Assembly (NCBI GenBank): GCA_947169005.1
Contig: CAMVOG010000054.1
Span: forward strand, 1 to 11,497
Direction of reading: 5' to 3'
Length of the DNA stretch: 11,497 bases
Source: an uncultured Clostridia bacterium
GTDB lineage: Bacteria; Bacillota; Clostridia; Oscillospirales; Oscillospiraceae
Every line of letters begins with the position of its first letter. The first letter of the stretch is position 1. Positions 6,610 to 11,497 of the stretch are shown piece by piece. Both the position numbers and the translations under genes were made by a program. The notes under the pieces are model-generated. The model had not been told where the DNA came from and did not search any database. It saw only the letters and a list, made by a program, of their open reading frames with translations.

Positions 6610-6807
6610 TTACAGGGTGTACTGGTTCGGCGCCGCGACGTAGCCCTCGGCCTCCAGCTCCGCGCCGACGCGCTCTCTGAACTGGCGGACCGTTTCCTGC
6701 GTCACGTCCCGGTCGATGCGCTTGACCTCGGTCTCGCCGTCATAAGCGATGACCCATTCGGTCAGCCCTCTGCGGGTGCTTCGGACAAAAAACTTGTAGG
6801 TCTTCAT
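6610..6807 (-). CDS. Unrecognised 65-aa operon protein
   Basis: A very small protein starting MKTYKFFVRSTRRGLTEWVIAYDG and ending VAAPNQYTL. It has two short beta-strand-like stretches followed by a charged helix (VTQETVRQFRERVGAELEAEG). I do not recognise it. Its ATG overlaps the TGA of the preceding gene (ATGA, 6804-6807), a classic coupling arrangement, and an AGGAGG lies some fifteen bases upstream inside that gene. Thirty bases separate its stop from the Nudix-like gene. The coding call rests on the overlap, codon pattern and operon position. Confidence 0.7.
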   Translation of the reverse strand: MKTYKFFVRSTRRGLTEWVIAYDGETEVKRIDRDVTQETVRQFRERVGAELEAEGYVAAPNQYTL

Positions 6808-7316
6808 CTTGCTTCGTCTTCTCCTCCTTTTTCTTCCGCTTGTTCCTCCCCGCCGGGGTCCATGAAGTCCACGTCCTGCATGAAATCCACGTCCTCCACG
6901 GGGAGCTCGCCTATGCTGTCCAAAAGATTGATTATTCCGCGCTCAGCCGCCACCATGACGCCCATACGGTCCATGTCGGGGCTGAACTCGATCTCAAAGA
7001 AATGGTCCGCGGCGCTGTCCAGATTCTTGAACATGGCCCGGTTCCTCTCATTGATCTCAAAAGACTTGTGGCGCCCGTCCTCCGCGTCCAGCTTATGGAT
7101 GAAGCACTGATACTCTCCGCGATAAATGAAGAGATACATCAGCTCCTGGCGGGAGAGAACGGCGGCCATATTGCCCTTCTCCACCGAGCGCATGAGCTTT
7201 TCCCCCTTCTTCTCCAAGGGCCCGATGCGCACGTCGTTTTCATGCCCTTTTTCGGGCACGTAGGACTGCCGCGGAGTGTTGGCCCGCCGCTTCTGCTTGT
7301 CCTTTTTTCCGGACAT
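6804..7316 (-). CDS. Unrecognised 170-aa first gene of the operon, charged ends
   Basis: No family recognised. The N-terminus (MSGKKDKQKRRANTPRQ) is strongly basic and probably disordered. The middle (residues about 50-125) looks folded, with LSRQELMYLFIYRGEYQCFIHKL, FEINERNRAMFKNLDSAADHFFEI and MDRMGVMVAAERGIINLLDSI. The C-terminus is very acidic (GGEEQAEEKGGEDEAR). A near-perfect tandem 18-bp repeat gives DVDFMQDVDFMD. The ATG is five bases after AGGAGG and about 40 bases after the predicted transcription start. As the promoter-proximal gene of the transhydroxylase-like operon it could be a regulator or scaffold; there is no helix-turn-helix that I can see, so I do not assign a role. Confidence 0.75.
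   Translation of the reverse strand: MSGKKDKQKRRANTPRQSYVPEKGHENDVRIGPLEKKGEKLMRSVEKGNMAAVLSRQELMYLFIYRGEYQCFIHKLDAEDGRHKSFEINERNRAMFKNLDSAADHFFEIEFSPDMDRMGVMVAAERGIINLLDSIGELPVEDVDFMQDVDFMDPGGEEQAEEKGGEDEAR
6862..6897. repeat. Tandem 18-bp duplication inside the 170-aa gene
   Basis: 6862-6879 and 6880-6897 differ at two of eighteen positions on the plus strand. In the minus-strand gene they encode the repeated DVDFM motif near the acidic C-terminus, consistent with slippage-type expansion. Confidence 0.7.
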
Positions 7317-7365
7317 AGACGCCTCCTTTCCGGCGCAAGGCCATAAGATAGCAGAGTACCTATAT

Positions 7366-7394
7366 ATAATAATCTACTTGGCCTCAAATGTCAA
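7366..7394 (-). promoter_or_regulatory. Sigma-A-type promoter of the seven-gene operon
   Basis: On the minus strand, TTGACA (7389-7394, perfect -35) is followed by a 17-base spacer and TATTAT (7366-7371, one mismatch to the -10 consensus). The predicted start near 7359 leaves a leader of about 40 bases before the first gene, too short for a riboswitch. It faces away from the XRE-regulator promoter. Confidence 0.85.
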
Positions 7395-7469
7395 TGGCGA
7401 ATTAAGGGAACGGGGAGCAGCCTCCTGAGACCCGCTGCCCCACTCTCTCAAATGTAGACAGACTCCCCG

Positions 7470-7479
7470 CTCCGCGGAG
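7470..7479. promoter_or_regulatory. Possible operator palindrome in the divergent promoter region
   Basis: CTCCGCGGAG is a perfect 10-bp palindrome directly upstream of the -35 box of the XRE-regulator promoter. In GC-rich DNA such palindromes are not rare, so the call rests on position only. The remainder of the 242-bp gene-free stretch between the divergent genes holds the two promoters, the CGTAAACGTTTACG palindrome and no further gene that I can see. Confidence 0.3.
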
Positions 7480-7480
7480 G

Positions 7481-7509
7481 TTGCCCCGGGATCGCGCGTC
7501 CTTTATAAT
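7481..7509 (+). promoter_or_regulatory. Sigma-A-type promoter of the XRE-family regulator gene
   Basis: TTGCCC (7481-7486) and a perfect TATAAT (7504-7509) are separated by 17 bases. Transcription should begin around 7516, inside the palindrome described next, giving a leader of about 43 bases. Confidence 0.8.
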
Positions 7510-7514
7510 ATGGG

Positions 7515-7528
7515 CGTAAACGTTTACG
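7515..7528. promoter_or_regulatory. Perfect operator-like palindrome CGTAAACGTTTACG at the transcription start
   Basis: A perfect 14-bp palindrome lies six bases after the -10 box, where a bound repressor would block initiation. Its core GTAAACGTTTAC matches the shape of LacI/CcpA-type (cre) operators. It may equally be the autoregulatory site of the XRE protein. A partial match, GTAAACGT, recurs at 8213-8220 between this gene and the lipoprotein-like gene. Confidence 0.65.
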
Positions 7529-7558
7529 AGAAAAACGAAGCGGAAAGGAGCATCACCC

Positions 7559-8203
7559 ATGGAGATCAAGGATATTTTAGCCGCCAACATCCGCCGCTAT
7601 CGGCTGGAGCGGAAATACACCCAGCGGGAGCTGGCGGATATGCTGGGCGTCTCGCCCAAGACCGTCAGCAAATGGGAAACGGGAGGCGGCGTGCCGGATA
7701 CCCTCCAGCTCGTCCCCCTGGTGGGGGCGCTGTCCGTCAGCCTGGACAAGCTGCTGCTGGACCCCGGCCCTCCCCCGCCCCAGGACTGGAAGGACGTGTT
7801 CGGCCGCGTCACCCGCTATTACGGCATCACCGCCGAGCAGGTGGCCATGGCCGCGGAGCTCACGGAGGCCGAGGCGGAGGCGGCCCTGGCCAACGACCTC
7901 TCCGCCATCCCGAAGGAAAAGCGGCAGCTGGCGGGCATGGTCGTGGCGCTGCTGGCCCAGACTCTCCCCATGTTCGTGGAGAAAAAACACATTCTGATCA
8001 CGAATCTCTGGTGCCGCCTGCGGGACGAGTGCGGCCTCAGCTATGAAACGGTGGAGAAATACGCCCTGCTGCCTCCGGGAAAATTCAAGCTGCTCATGGA
8101 AAAGGGCAAGGACCTGCTCCCCCGGGAGGAGGAAAACCTTTTCGTCGCCCTCTTCGCCCTGGAGCGCATTTTCTTCGGCGCCGACTGCTTCCCCTTTGAG
8201 TAA
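7559..8203 (+). CDS. XRE-family helix-turn-helix transcriptional regulator, 214 aa
   Basis: A cytoplasmic DNA-binding regulator. Residues about 6-64 form a Cro/C1-type helix-turn-helix (RRYRLERKYTQRELADMLGV, then SPKTVSKWETGGGVPD). A Pro-rich linker (GPPPPQDW) leads to a helical C-terminal domain (about 78-214) that I cannot assign and that may sense a ligand or form dimers. The ATG follows GGAAAGGAG by eight bases. It is divergent from the transhydroxylase-like operon, so it could control that operon, itself through the CGTAAACGTTTACG palindrome, or both; none is shown. The last 35 codons plus the stop are duplicated at 8967-9074. Confidence 0.9.
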   Translation: MEIKDILAANIRRYRLERKYTQRELADMLGVSPKTVSKWETGGGVPDTLQLVPLVGALSVSLDKLLLDPGPPPPQDWKDVFGRVTRYYGITAEQVAMAAELTEAEAEAALANDLSAIPKEKRQLAGMVVALLAQTLPMFVEKKHILITNLWCRLRDECGLSYETVEKYALLPPGKFKLLMEKGKDLLPREEENLFVALFALERIFFGADCFPFE

Positions 8204-8219
8204 CCGAAGTCGGTAAACG
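8096..8219 (+). repeat. First copy of a 124-bp duplication (3' end of the XRE gene)
   Basis: 8096-8203 matches 8967-9074 with 9 differences in 108 bases by my count, without gaps and in the same reading frame. The next 16 bases (8204-8219, 9075-9090) match at 13 positions. This copy is part of the intact regulator gene; the other stands alone after the lipoprotein-like gene. Confidence 0.9.
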
Positions 8220-8240
8220 TGTGACAGAGCCATTAAAGAT

Positions 8241-8964
8241 ATGACAAAGAGAAGTTTGCTCATTTTTCTTGTAGTCCTTTGTTTGCCTGATTGCAGTGAT
8301 AATAAAACATAGTTCGCCCGCAGACGAGGCCTATGCTTTCTTTGCCTCCTTCGTGGCGGCGGAGGAGCTGGAAAAGGCCGCGGAGGGGCTGCTTTGGCAC
8401 GACCCAGGCAACGGCGGGGATGCGGTGGAACTTAAATACGCTGATAAACTCAAACTGTCGGAACGGCGCAGCGTATCCCTTGCGCTGACCGGGTGTGAGA
8501 ATGGCCTGCTCTCCTTCCGTGTAGAAAACACCGGTGAGATTGCATTTGAGCCACCTCAAGATGCCGTACTCCTGCGGGAGCTGGGCGGGGTTTGGTACCG
8601 GGTACCCGGTCACAGCGGTTTTCCCAAGCTCTGGGCGGAGCGGTCCTTTGTCAAAGGACAGACGCTGAGGCCCGGAGAGAGCTACGGGGACAAGCGAGAG
8701 CTCTTTTTCGGCACGCTGACCGGGACCAAAGCGGGCGGCATGGTGCTATACACGCTTCCCAGTGGAAGTTATACGCTCTTTTATCCCGCTAGAGCGGAGG
8801 AAGCGGTGGAGGAGCGGGATGGGAAGCGCGTTGCATTGGGCGCGGGCCTGCTCACCTTCACCCTCGTCAATGCTGCCAATCCAAAGCGCTACCTGCTGTA
8901 CGAGCCCTCCTCTGAGGCTTTGCAGGAGTTGTTCGCCTCGGTGGAATACAGCATAGAGAAGTGA
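8241..8964 (+). pseudogene. Frameshifted lipoprotein-like gene with Ig-like beta domain
   Basis: An ATG at 8241 opens a frame whose start is a short lipoprotein-type signal (MTKRSLLIFLVVLCLPDCSD), but the frame stops at TAG 8310-8312. The 219-codon body (8305-8961) lies in another frame, which is closed upstream by TAG at 8272 and offers only a GTG at 8296 without ribosome site. Removing one A from the AAAA run at 8304-8307 joins signal and body into a 240-aa protein, so a one-base insertion is the simplest reading. The body is beta-rich (VSLALTGCENGLLSFRVEN, GGVWYRVPG, LRPGESY, LPSGSYTLFY), like bacterial Ig-like domains of clostridial surface lipoproteins. The lipobox LPDC is atypical, with Asp before the Cys. 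No good Shine-Dalgarno precedes ATG 8241. It is either a decaying gene, a slipped phase switch, or a sequencing error. Confidence 0.72.
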
Positions 8965-8966
8965 CA

Positions 8967-9074
8967 ATGGAGAAGGGCAAGGACCTGGTCCCCCGGGAGG
9001 AGGGAAATCTTTTCATCGCCCTCTTCGCCCTGGAGCGCGTCTTCTTCGGCGCGGACTGCTTCCCCTTTGAGTAG
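8967..9074 (+). pseudogene. 35-codon remnant of an XRE-regulator gene (C-terminal end only)
   Basis: Starting at ATG 8967, 35 codons plus TAG read as a copy of the C-terminus of the 214-aa regulator: 31 of 35 residues agree, with changes L to V, E to G, V to I and I to V. The start ATG corresponds to internal Met180. It has no helix-turn-helix and no separate ribosome site, and begins two bases after the stop of the lipoprotein-like gene. Because most changes are silent or conservative the copy may come from a once-functional paralogue. I treat it as a gene fragment, not a working gene. Confidence 0.8.
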
Positions 9075-9090
9075 CCGAAGCCGTTGAACG
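8967..9090 (+). repeat. Second copy of the 124-bp duplication
   Basis: Pairs with 8096-8219. The 747 bp between the two copies hold the lipoprotein-like gene, and the hexamer GTGACA occurs at both inner ends (8221-8226 and 8961-8966). Confidence 0.88.
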
Positions 9091-9095
9091 GATAA

Positions 9096-9129
9096 AATAA
9101 ATCGCGGGCGGCCCCATCTGGCCGCCCGC
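9096..9129. repeat. Left member of a 34-bp direct repeat flanking the AlbA_2 gene
   Basis: This segment and 10660-10693 agree at 32 of 34 positions, including 21 identical bases at the start. Both contain a GC-rich terminator hairpin. They bracket the 9204-10661 gene almost exactly. Confidence 0.85.
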
Positions 9130-9133
9130 TTTT
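9104..9133 (+). terminator. Intrinsic terminator after the XRE remnant
   Basis: GCGGGCGGCC (9104-9113) pairs with GGCCGCCCGC (9120-9129), loop CCATCT, followed by TTTTGTCTT. It should end transcription from the regulator/lipoprotein side just before the next promoter. Confidence 0.88.
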
Positions 9134-9136
9134 GTC

Positions 9137-9165
9137 TTGAAAACTTCCAACTTTTTTAGTAAAAT
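9137..9165 (+). promoter_or_regulatory. Promoter of the AlbA_2 gene
   Basis: TTGAAA (9137-9142) and TAAAAT (9160-9165) are 17 bases apart, one mismatch each from consensus. The -35 box follows directly on the T-tract of the preceding terminator, so the gene is insulated and independently transcribed. Confidence 0.75.
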
Positions 9166-9203
9166 GAAAATATAGAAACGCTTGAATAAAAGAGGTGTTT
9201 GCC

Positions 9204-10661
9204 GTGATCGACCTGACGAAGCTGGAAATCTATCGGGAAAACAATCGGATCGAGGCAAAAAAAGCGCTTGGCGGCCTTCCTCACAGCATTTGGGAAACCT
9301 ATTCCGCTTTCGCCAATACCCTTGGCGGGATCATCCTTCTCGGCGTGGAAGAATACCGCGACAAAACGCTGCATACCGTCAATTTGCCGGACCCGGAAAA
9401 GCTCGTTAAGGAGTTCTGGGACTTGGCCAACGACCCCAAAAAAGCGAGCGTAAACATCCTGTCAAGCAGAGACGTGACGATCGAGACGGTCAATGAAGAC
9501 CGTATCATTGTGATCAGAGTCCCCCGGGCGGACCGCAGCTATAAGCCGGTCTACGTGGACGGCAATCCCTTGAACAGCTACAGACGCAACGGCGAGGGAG
9601 ATTATAAATGCACTGCGGAGGAGCTTCACGCCATGTTTCGGGACGCTTCCGTTAAAACGCAGGATATGCTGCTGCTGAATGAGCTCGGGCTGGACGTAAT
9701 CAATACGGCGAGTCTGCATGCCTATCGTCAGAGAATGCGTTTGTCCAGGCCGGGTCACGTCTGGGAGGGGCTGGAGGATGAGGAATTCCTGCTGAGGATA
9801 GGCGCGGCAGGCATTGGAGAAAACGGGAAAAAGCATCCCACGGCGGCGGGACTTCTTATGTTCGGCAATGAGTATGAGATCGTAAGGGAATATCCGGACT
9901 ATTTTCTGGATTATAGGGAGAGATACGACGACGTACATCGCTGGACGGATCGGCTGACCTCCTCCTCCGGAGAATGGAGCGGCAACGTATTTGATTTTTT
10001 CTTTCTCGTTTATAATAAGCTGTCCCTGGCGTTGCGAAAGCCCTTTGAGATGAACGGGATCTATCGGGTGGATGATACGCCCGTTCATCAAGCTCTGCGG
10101 GAAGGCCTGGCAAACTGCCTGGTCAATGCGGATTATTACGGCAGACAGGGCGTGGTCATTATCCATAATCGCGGCGAGATCCGTATGGCGAATCCGGGCA
10201 GCTTCCGAATTGAGCTGGCAGCGGCAAAAAGCGGAGGCGTTTCCGATCCGCGAAATGGGGCCATGCTGAAAATGTTTAATCTGATCGACATCGGTGAACG
10301 GGCCGGAAGCGGCATTCCGAATATTCTCCGGGTCTGGCGGGAGCAGGATTGGGCTGAGCCGCTTTTCCTGCAGAGCTTTGAACCGGAGCGGACCGTTTTG
10401 ATCCTGCCCCTCTCAAAAAAGGACGATAAAAAAGGGACGATAAAAAGAGACGATAAACGGGTGCCGATAAAGACGGAAACCCAAAAAACGCTCATCGTCG
10501 ATTATTTGACGGATCATGCCGACGGAACGACGGCGGAGCTTTGTGAGCTCCTTGGAGTAGGGGCCACGCGAGTCAAAAAGCTGATCCATGAATTGGTAGA
10601 GGCGGAGATCGTGGTGCCGGAGGGTAAAAACCGGAATCGGCACTACAGGCTGAAATCATAA
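9204..10661 (+). CDS. AlbA_2 (Schlafen-type) / HATPase_c_4 / winged-helix protein, 485 aa
   Basis: Domains in order: an AlbA_2 nucleic-acid-binding domain (about 12-140; EAKKALGGLPHSIWETYSAF, NTLGGIILLGVEE, SYRRNGEGDYKCT); a linker region; a GHKL-type ATPase-like domain (about 275-400; REGLANCLVNADYYG at 299-313 as N box, NRGEIRMANPG, GERAGSGIPNI); and a C-terminal winged helix (about 427-485; TTAELCELLGVGATRVKKLI). Such proteins are widespread as accessory, often horizontally moved genes annotated as transcriptional regulators or ATP-dependent helicase-like; some have been linked to phage defence, but this one cannot be assigned. GTG at 9204 is chosen because AAAGAGGTG lies at suitable distance; a GTG at 9195 falls inside that ribosome site. 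Base composition is visibly lower in GC than the neighbours. A lysine-rich linker (407-424) carries a nine-residue repeat. Confidence 0.88.
   Translation: MIDLTKLEIYRENNRIEAKKALGGLPHSIWETYSAFANTLGGIILLGVEEYRDKTLHTVNLPDPEKLVKEFWDLANDPKKASVNILSSRDVTIETVNEDRIIVIRVPRADRSYKPVYVDGNPLNSYRRNGEGDYKCTAEELHAMFRDASVKTQDMLLLNELGLDVINTASLHAYRQRMRLSRPGHVWEGLEDEEFLLRIGAAGIGENGKKHPTAAGLLMFGNEYEIVREYPDYFLDYRERYDDVHRWTDRLTSSSGEWSGNVFDFFFLVYNKLSLALRKPFEMNGIYRVDDTPVHQALREGLANCLVNADYYGRQGVVIIHNRGEIRMANPGSFRIELAAAKSGGVSDPRNGAMLKMFNLIDIGERAGSGIPNILRVWREQDWAEPLFLQSFEPERTVLILPLSKKDDKKGTIKRDDKRVPIKTETQKTLIVDYLTDHADGTTAELCELLGVGATRVKKLIHELVEAEIVVPEGKNRNRHYRLKS
10422..10475 (+). repeat. Tandem 27-bp repeat in the linker of the AlbA_2 gene
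   Basis: 10422-10448 and 10449-10475 encode DDKKGTIKR and DDKRVPIKT. Each half contains the string CGATAAA twice, read in two different frames (as DDK and as IK). It lies between the ATPase-like domain and the winged helix. Confidence 0.65.
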
Positions 10662-10693
10662 TAAATCGCGGGCGGCCCCACCGGGCCGCCCGC
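10660..10693. repeat. Right member of the 34-bp direct repeat flanking the AlbA_2 gene
   Basis: Copy of 9096-9129 with two mismatches; it begins within the TAA stop of the AlbA_2 gene. Confidence 0.85.
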
Positions 10694-10700
10694 GCCTTTT
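10667..10700. terminator. Bidirectional terminator between AlbA_2 gene and URO-D-family gene
   Basis: A perfect 12-bp stem (10667-10678 with 10683-10694, loop CACC) is followed by CCTTTT on the plus strand and by ATTTATTAT on the minus strand. It serves the two convergent genes. Confidence 0.85.
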
Positions 10701-10728
10701 CATCTAAAAACTAAAAGCTCAAAGCTAT

Positions 10729-11497
10729 TTACATGATCGCCTTGCCCTCGGCCAGCAGCCGGTCGTAATTCTTCCGGCTCTCCTCGTAGACGCGGCGGCG
10801 GATATAGGGGTCCCGGGCGTCGCAGATCACGCGGTTGTCCGCGCCGATGCCGGCCATGAATTCCGCAATGGCCTTCTCCTTCTCCTCCTCCGTGGCCTCC
10901 GGGTCCACCTGGGGGCTGTGGGTGAAGATGAACTGATCGCCGTACTGCCGCTTCAGCCCGGCCTTGTCGTTCAGGGGCTGGCCGCCCCAGGAGTCCATGT
11001 GCTCCTCAATGAAGATGGGCACCAGCTTTTCCACCTTGCCGCAGCAGTGCAGGTCCCAGTACATGCCCAGGGAGTGGACGTATTCGCCCAGCTCCCGGGT
11101 GTAGGGCAGCAGCATTTCCCGCACGGTGGGGACGGAGAAGAATTCGCTCTTCTGGGTGCCCCAGTCGTCGTTGAAGTTCACGATGTCGGGGTTGAACCAC
11201 TTCTTGCAGTTGGCGTAGAATTTCTTATGCACGTCCGTCACCGCCCGCAGGAAGCGGTGAACGGCCTCCTGCTGATCCTCGTCGATGAGGGCGACCAGGG
11301 CATTGTCCACGTCCAGCACGGCGATCAGCCGCTCGAAGAGGCAGCCGGGCACGGCGATGTAGGTGGCCCGGTCCGGGCGGATCTTATCCTTGTTCCGCTC
11401 GTAGCAGCCCTCCCAGTCCCAGGTGTCCGGGTCCGGGGGCGTCACATAGTCCTCCCTGTGCTCGATGTCCTTCACCTTGGGGTTGCCGGGCTTCACC
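10729..11497 (-). CDS. Uroporphyrinogen decarboxylase-like (URO-D/MtaA) family protein, 5'-truncated
   Basis: About 255 C-terminal residues are present; the frame stays open to the window edge and the N-terminal third typical of the family is missing, so the start lies outside. Family marks are FNDDWGTQKSEFFSVPTVRE (like the DDLGTQ...P segment of URO-D enzymes) and MYWDLHCCGKVEKLVP, where His and the second Cys of HCCG resemble the zinc ligands of MtaA/CmuA-type corrinoid methyltransferases rather than a haem-pathway decarboxylase. In gut and acetogenic clostridia such genes often serve corrinoid-dependent methyl transfer, including O-demethylation of methoxylated compounds; whether this one does is not shown, since no corrinoid protein gene is in view. 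It converges on the AlbA_2 gene across a shared terminator. Confidence 0.8.
   Translation of the reverse strand, partial: VKPGNPKVKDIEHREDYVTPPDPDTWDWEGCYERNKDKIRPDRATYIAVPGCLFERLIAVLDVDNALVALIDEDQQEAVHRFLRAVTDVHKKFYANCKKWFNPDIVNFNDDWGTQKSEFFSVPTVREMLLPYTRELGEYVHSLGMYWDLHCCGKVEKLVPIFIEEHMDSWGGQPLNDKAGLKRQYGDQFIFTHSPQVDPEATEEEKEKAIAEFMAGIGADNRVICDARDPYIRRRVYEESRKNYDRLLAEGKAIM

Noticed and set aside
7317..7359. Molybdenum-cofactor or other riboswitch in the operon leader
   Set aside because: The promoter leaves only about 40 bases of leader, which holds just the ribosome site.
7577..8263. Minus-strand open frame opposite the XRE regulator gene
   Set aside because: The plus strand has promoter, ribosome site and a clear helix-turn-helix; the antisense frame has none.
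8296..8964. Intact 222-aa gene starting at GTG 8296
   Set aside because: There is no ribosome site, and a lipoprotein signal in the neighbouring frame ends exactly where this frame takes over, so a frameshift explains it better.
1..11497. CRISPR array, tRNA, rRNA, transposase or integrase genes
   Set aside because: I looked for regularly spaced repeats, tRNA-like folds and recombinase motifs and saw none.

Overview
The window looks like chromosome of a GC-rich, anaerobic Firmicute, most likely an Oscillospiraceae-type gut clostridium. This is inferred from AGGAGG-type ribosome sites, GTG starts, a strictly anaerobic enzyme repertoire and gene style; no rRNA or other marker gene is present. 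About 60% of the window is one minus-strand operon, with unrelated single genes on either side.

Left edge: the 3' part of larC (nickel-pincer cofactor synthesis, + strand) converges on a beta-class carbonic anhydrase gene (- strand). They share a bidirectional terminator, and AT-rich repeats run into the ends of both genes. A strongly folded 190-bp spacer (1455-1644) follows.

Centre (7316 down to 1645, - strand): seven tightly packed genes behind one good sigma-A-type promoter at 7366-7394. The last two encode a two-subunit molybdopterin enzyme that closely resembles pyrogallol-phloroglucinol transhydroxylase (TthL/TthS): a 913-aa catalytic subunit and a 289-aa subunit with three [4Fe-4S] clusters and a C-terminal beta domain. 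Upstream are five genes I cannot assign to a known function (170, 65, 154, 99 and 171 aa). The 154-aa protein looks like a Nudix fold with a degraded catalytic box. This operon is the best candidate for an undescribed system: a hydroxytransferase or other molybdenum enzyme acting on a polyphenol-like substrate, with dedicated accessory proteins.

Right part: divergent from the operon is an XRE-type regulator gene with a perfect CGTAAACGTTTACG palindrome just after its -10 box. Behind it lies a frameshifted lipoprotein-like gene, then a 35-codon second copy of the regulator's 3' end, so the lipoprotein gene is bracketed by a 124-bp duplication. Next is an AlbA_2 / HATPase / winged-helix (Schlafen-like) gene of lower GC, flanked by near-identical terminator hairpins in direct repeat, which suggests a mobile cassette. 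The window ends inside a URO-D/MtaA-like methyltransferase-family gene (- strand).

Working picture: the enzyme operon may act in anaerobic aromatic metabolism. The carbonic anhydrase and the URO-D-family protein could fit that role, but the sequence shows no operon link. The region from 8096 to 10695 shows signs of repeated rearrangement.
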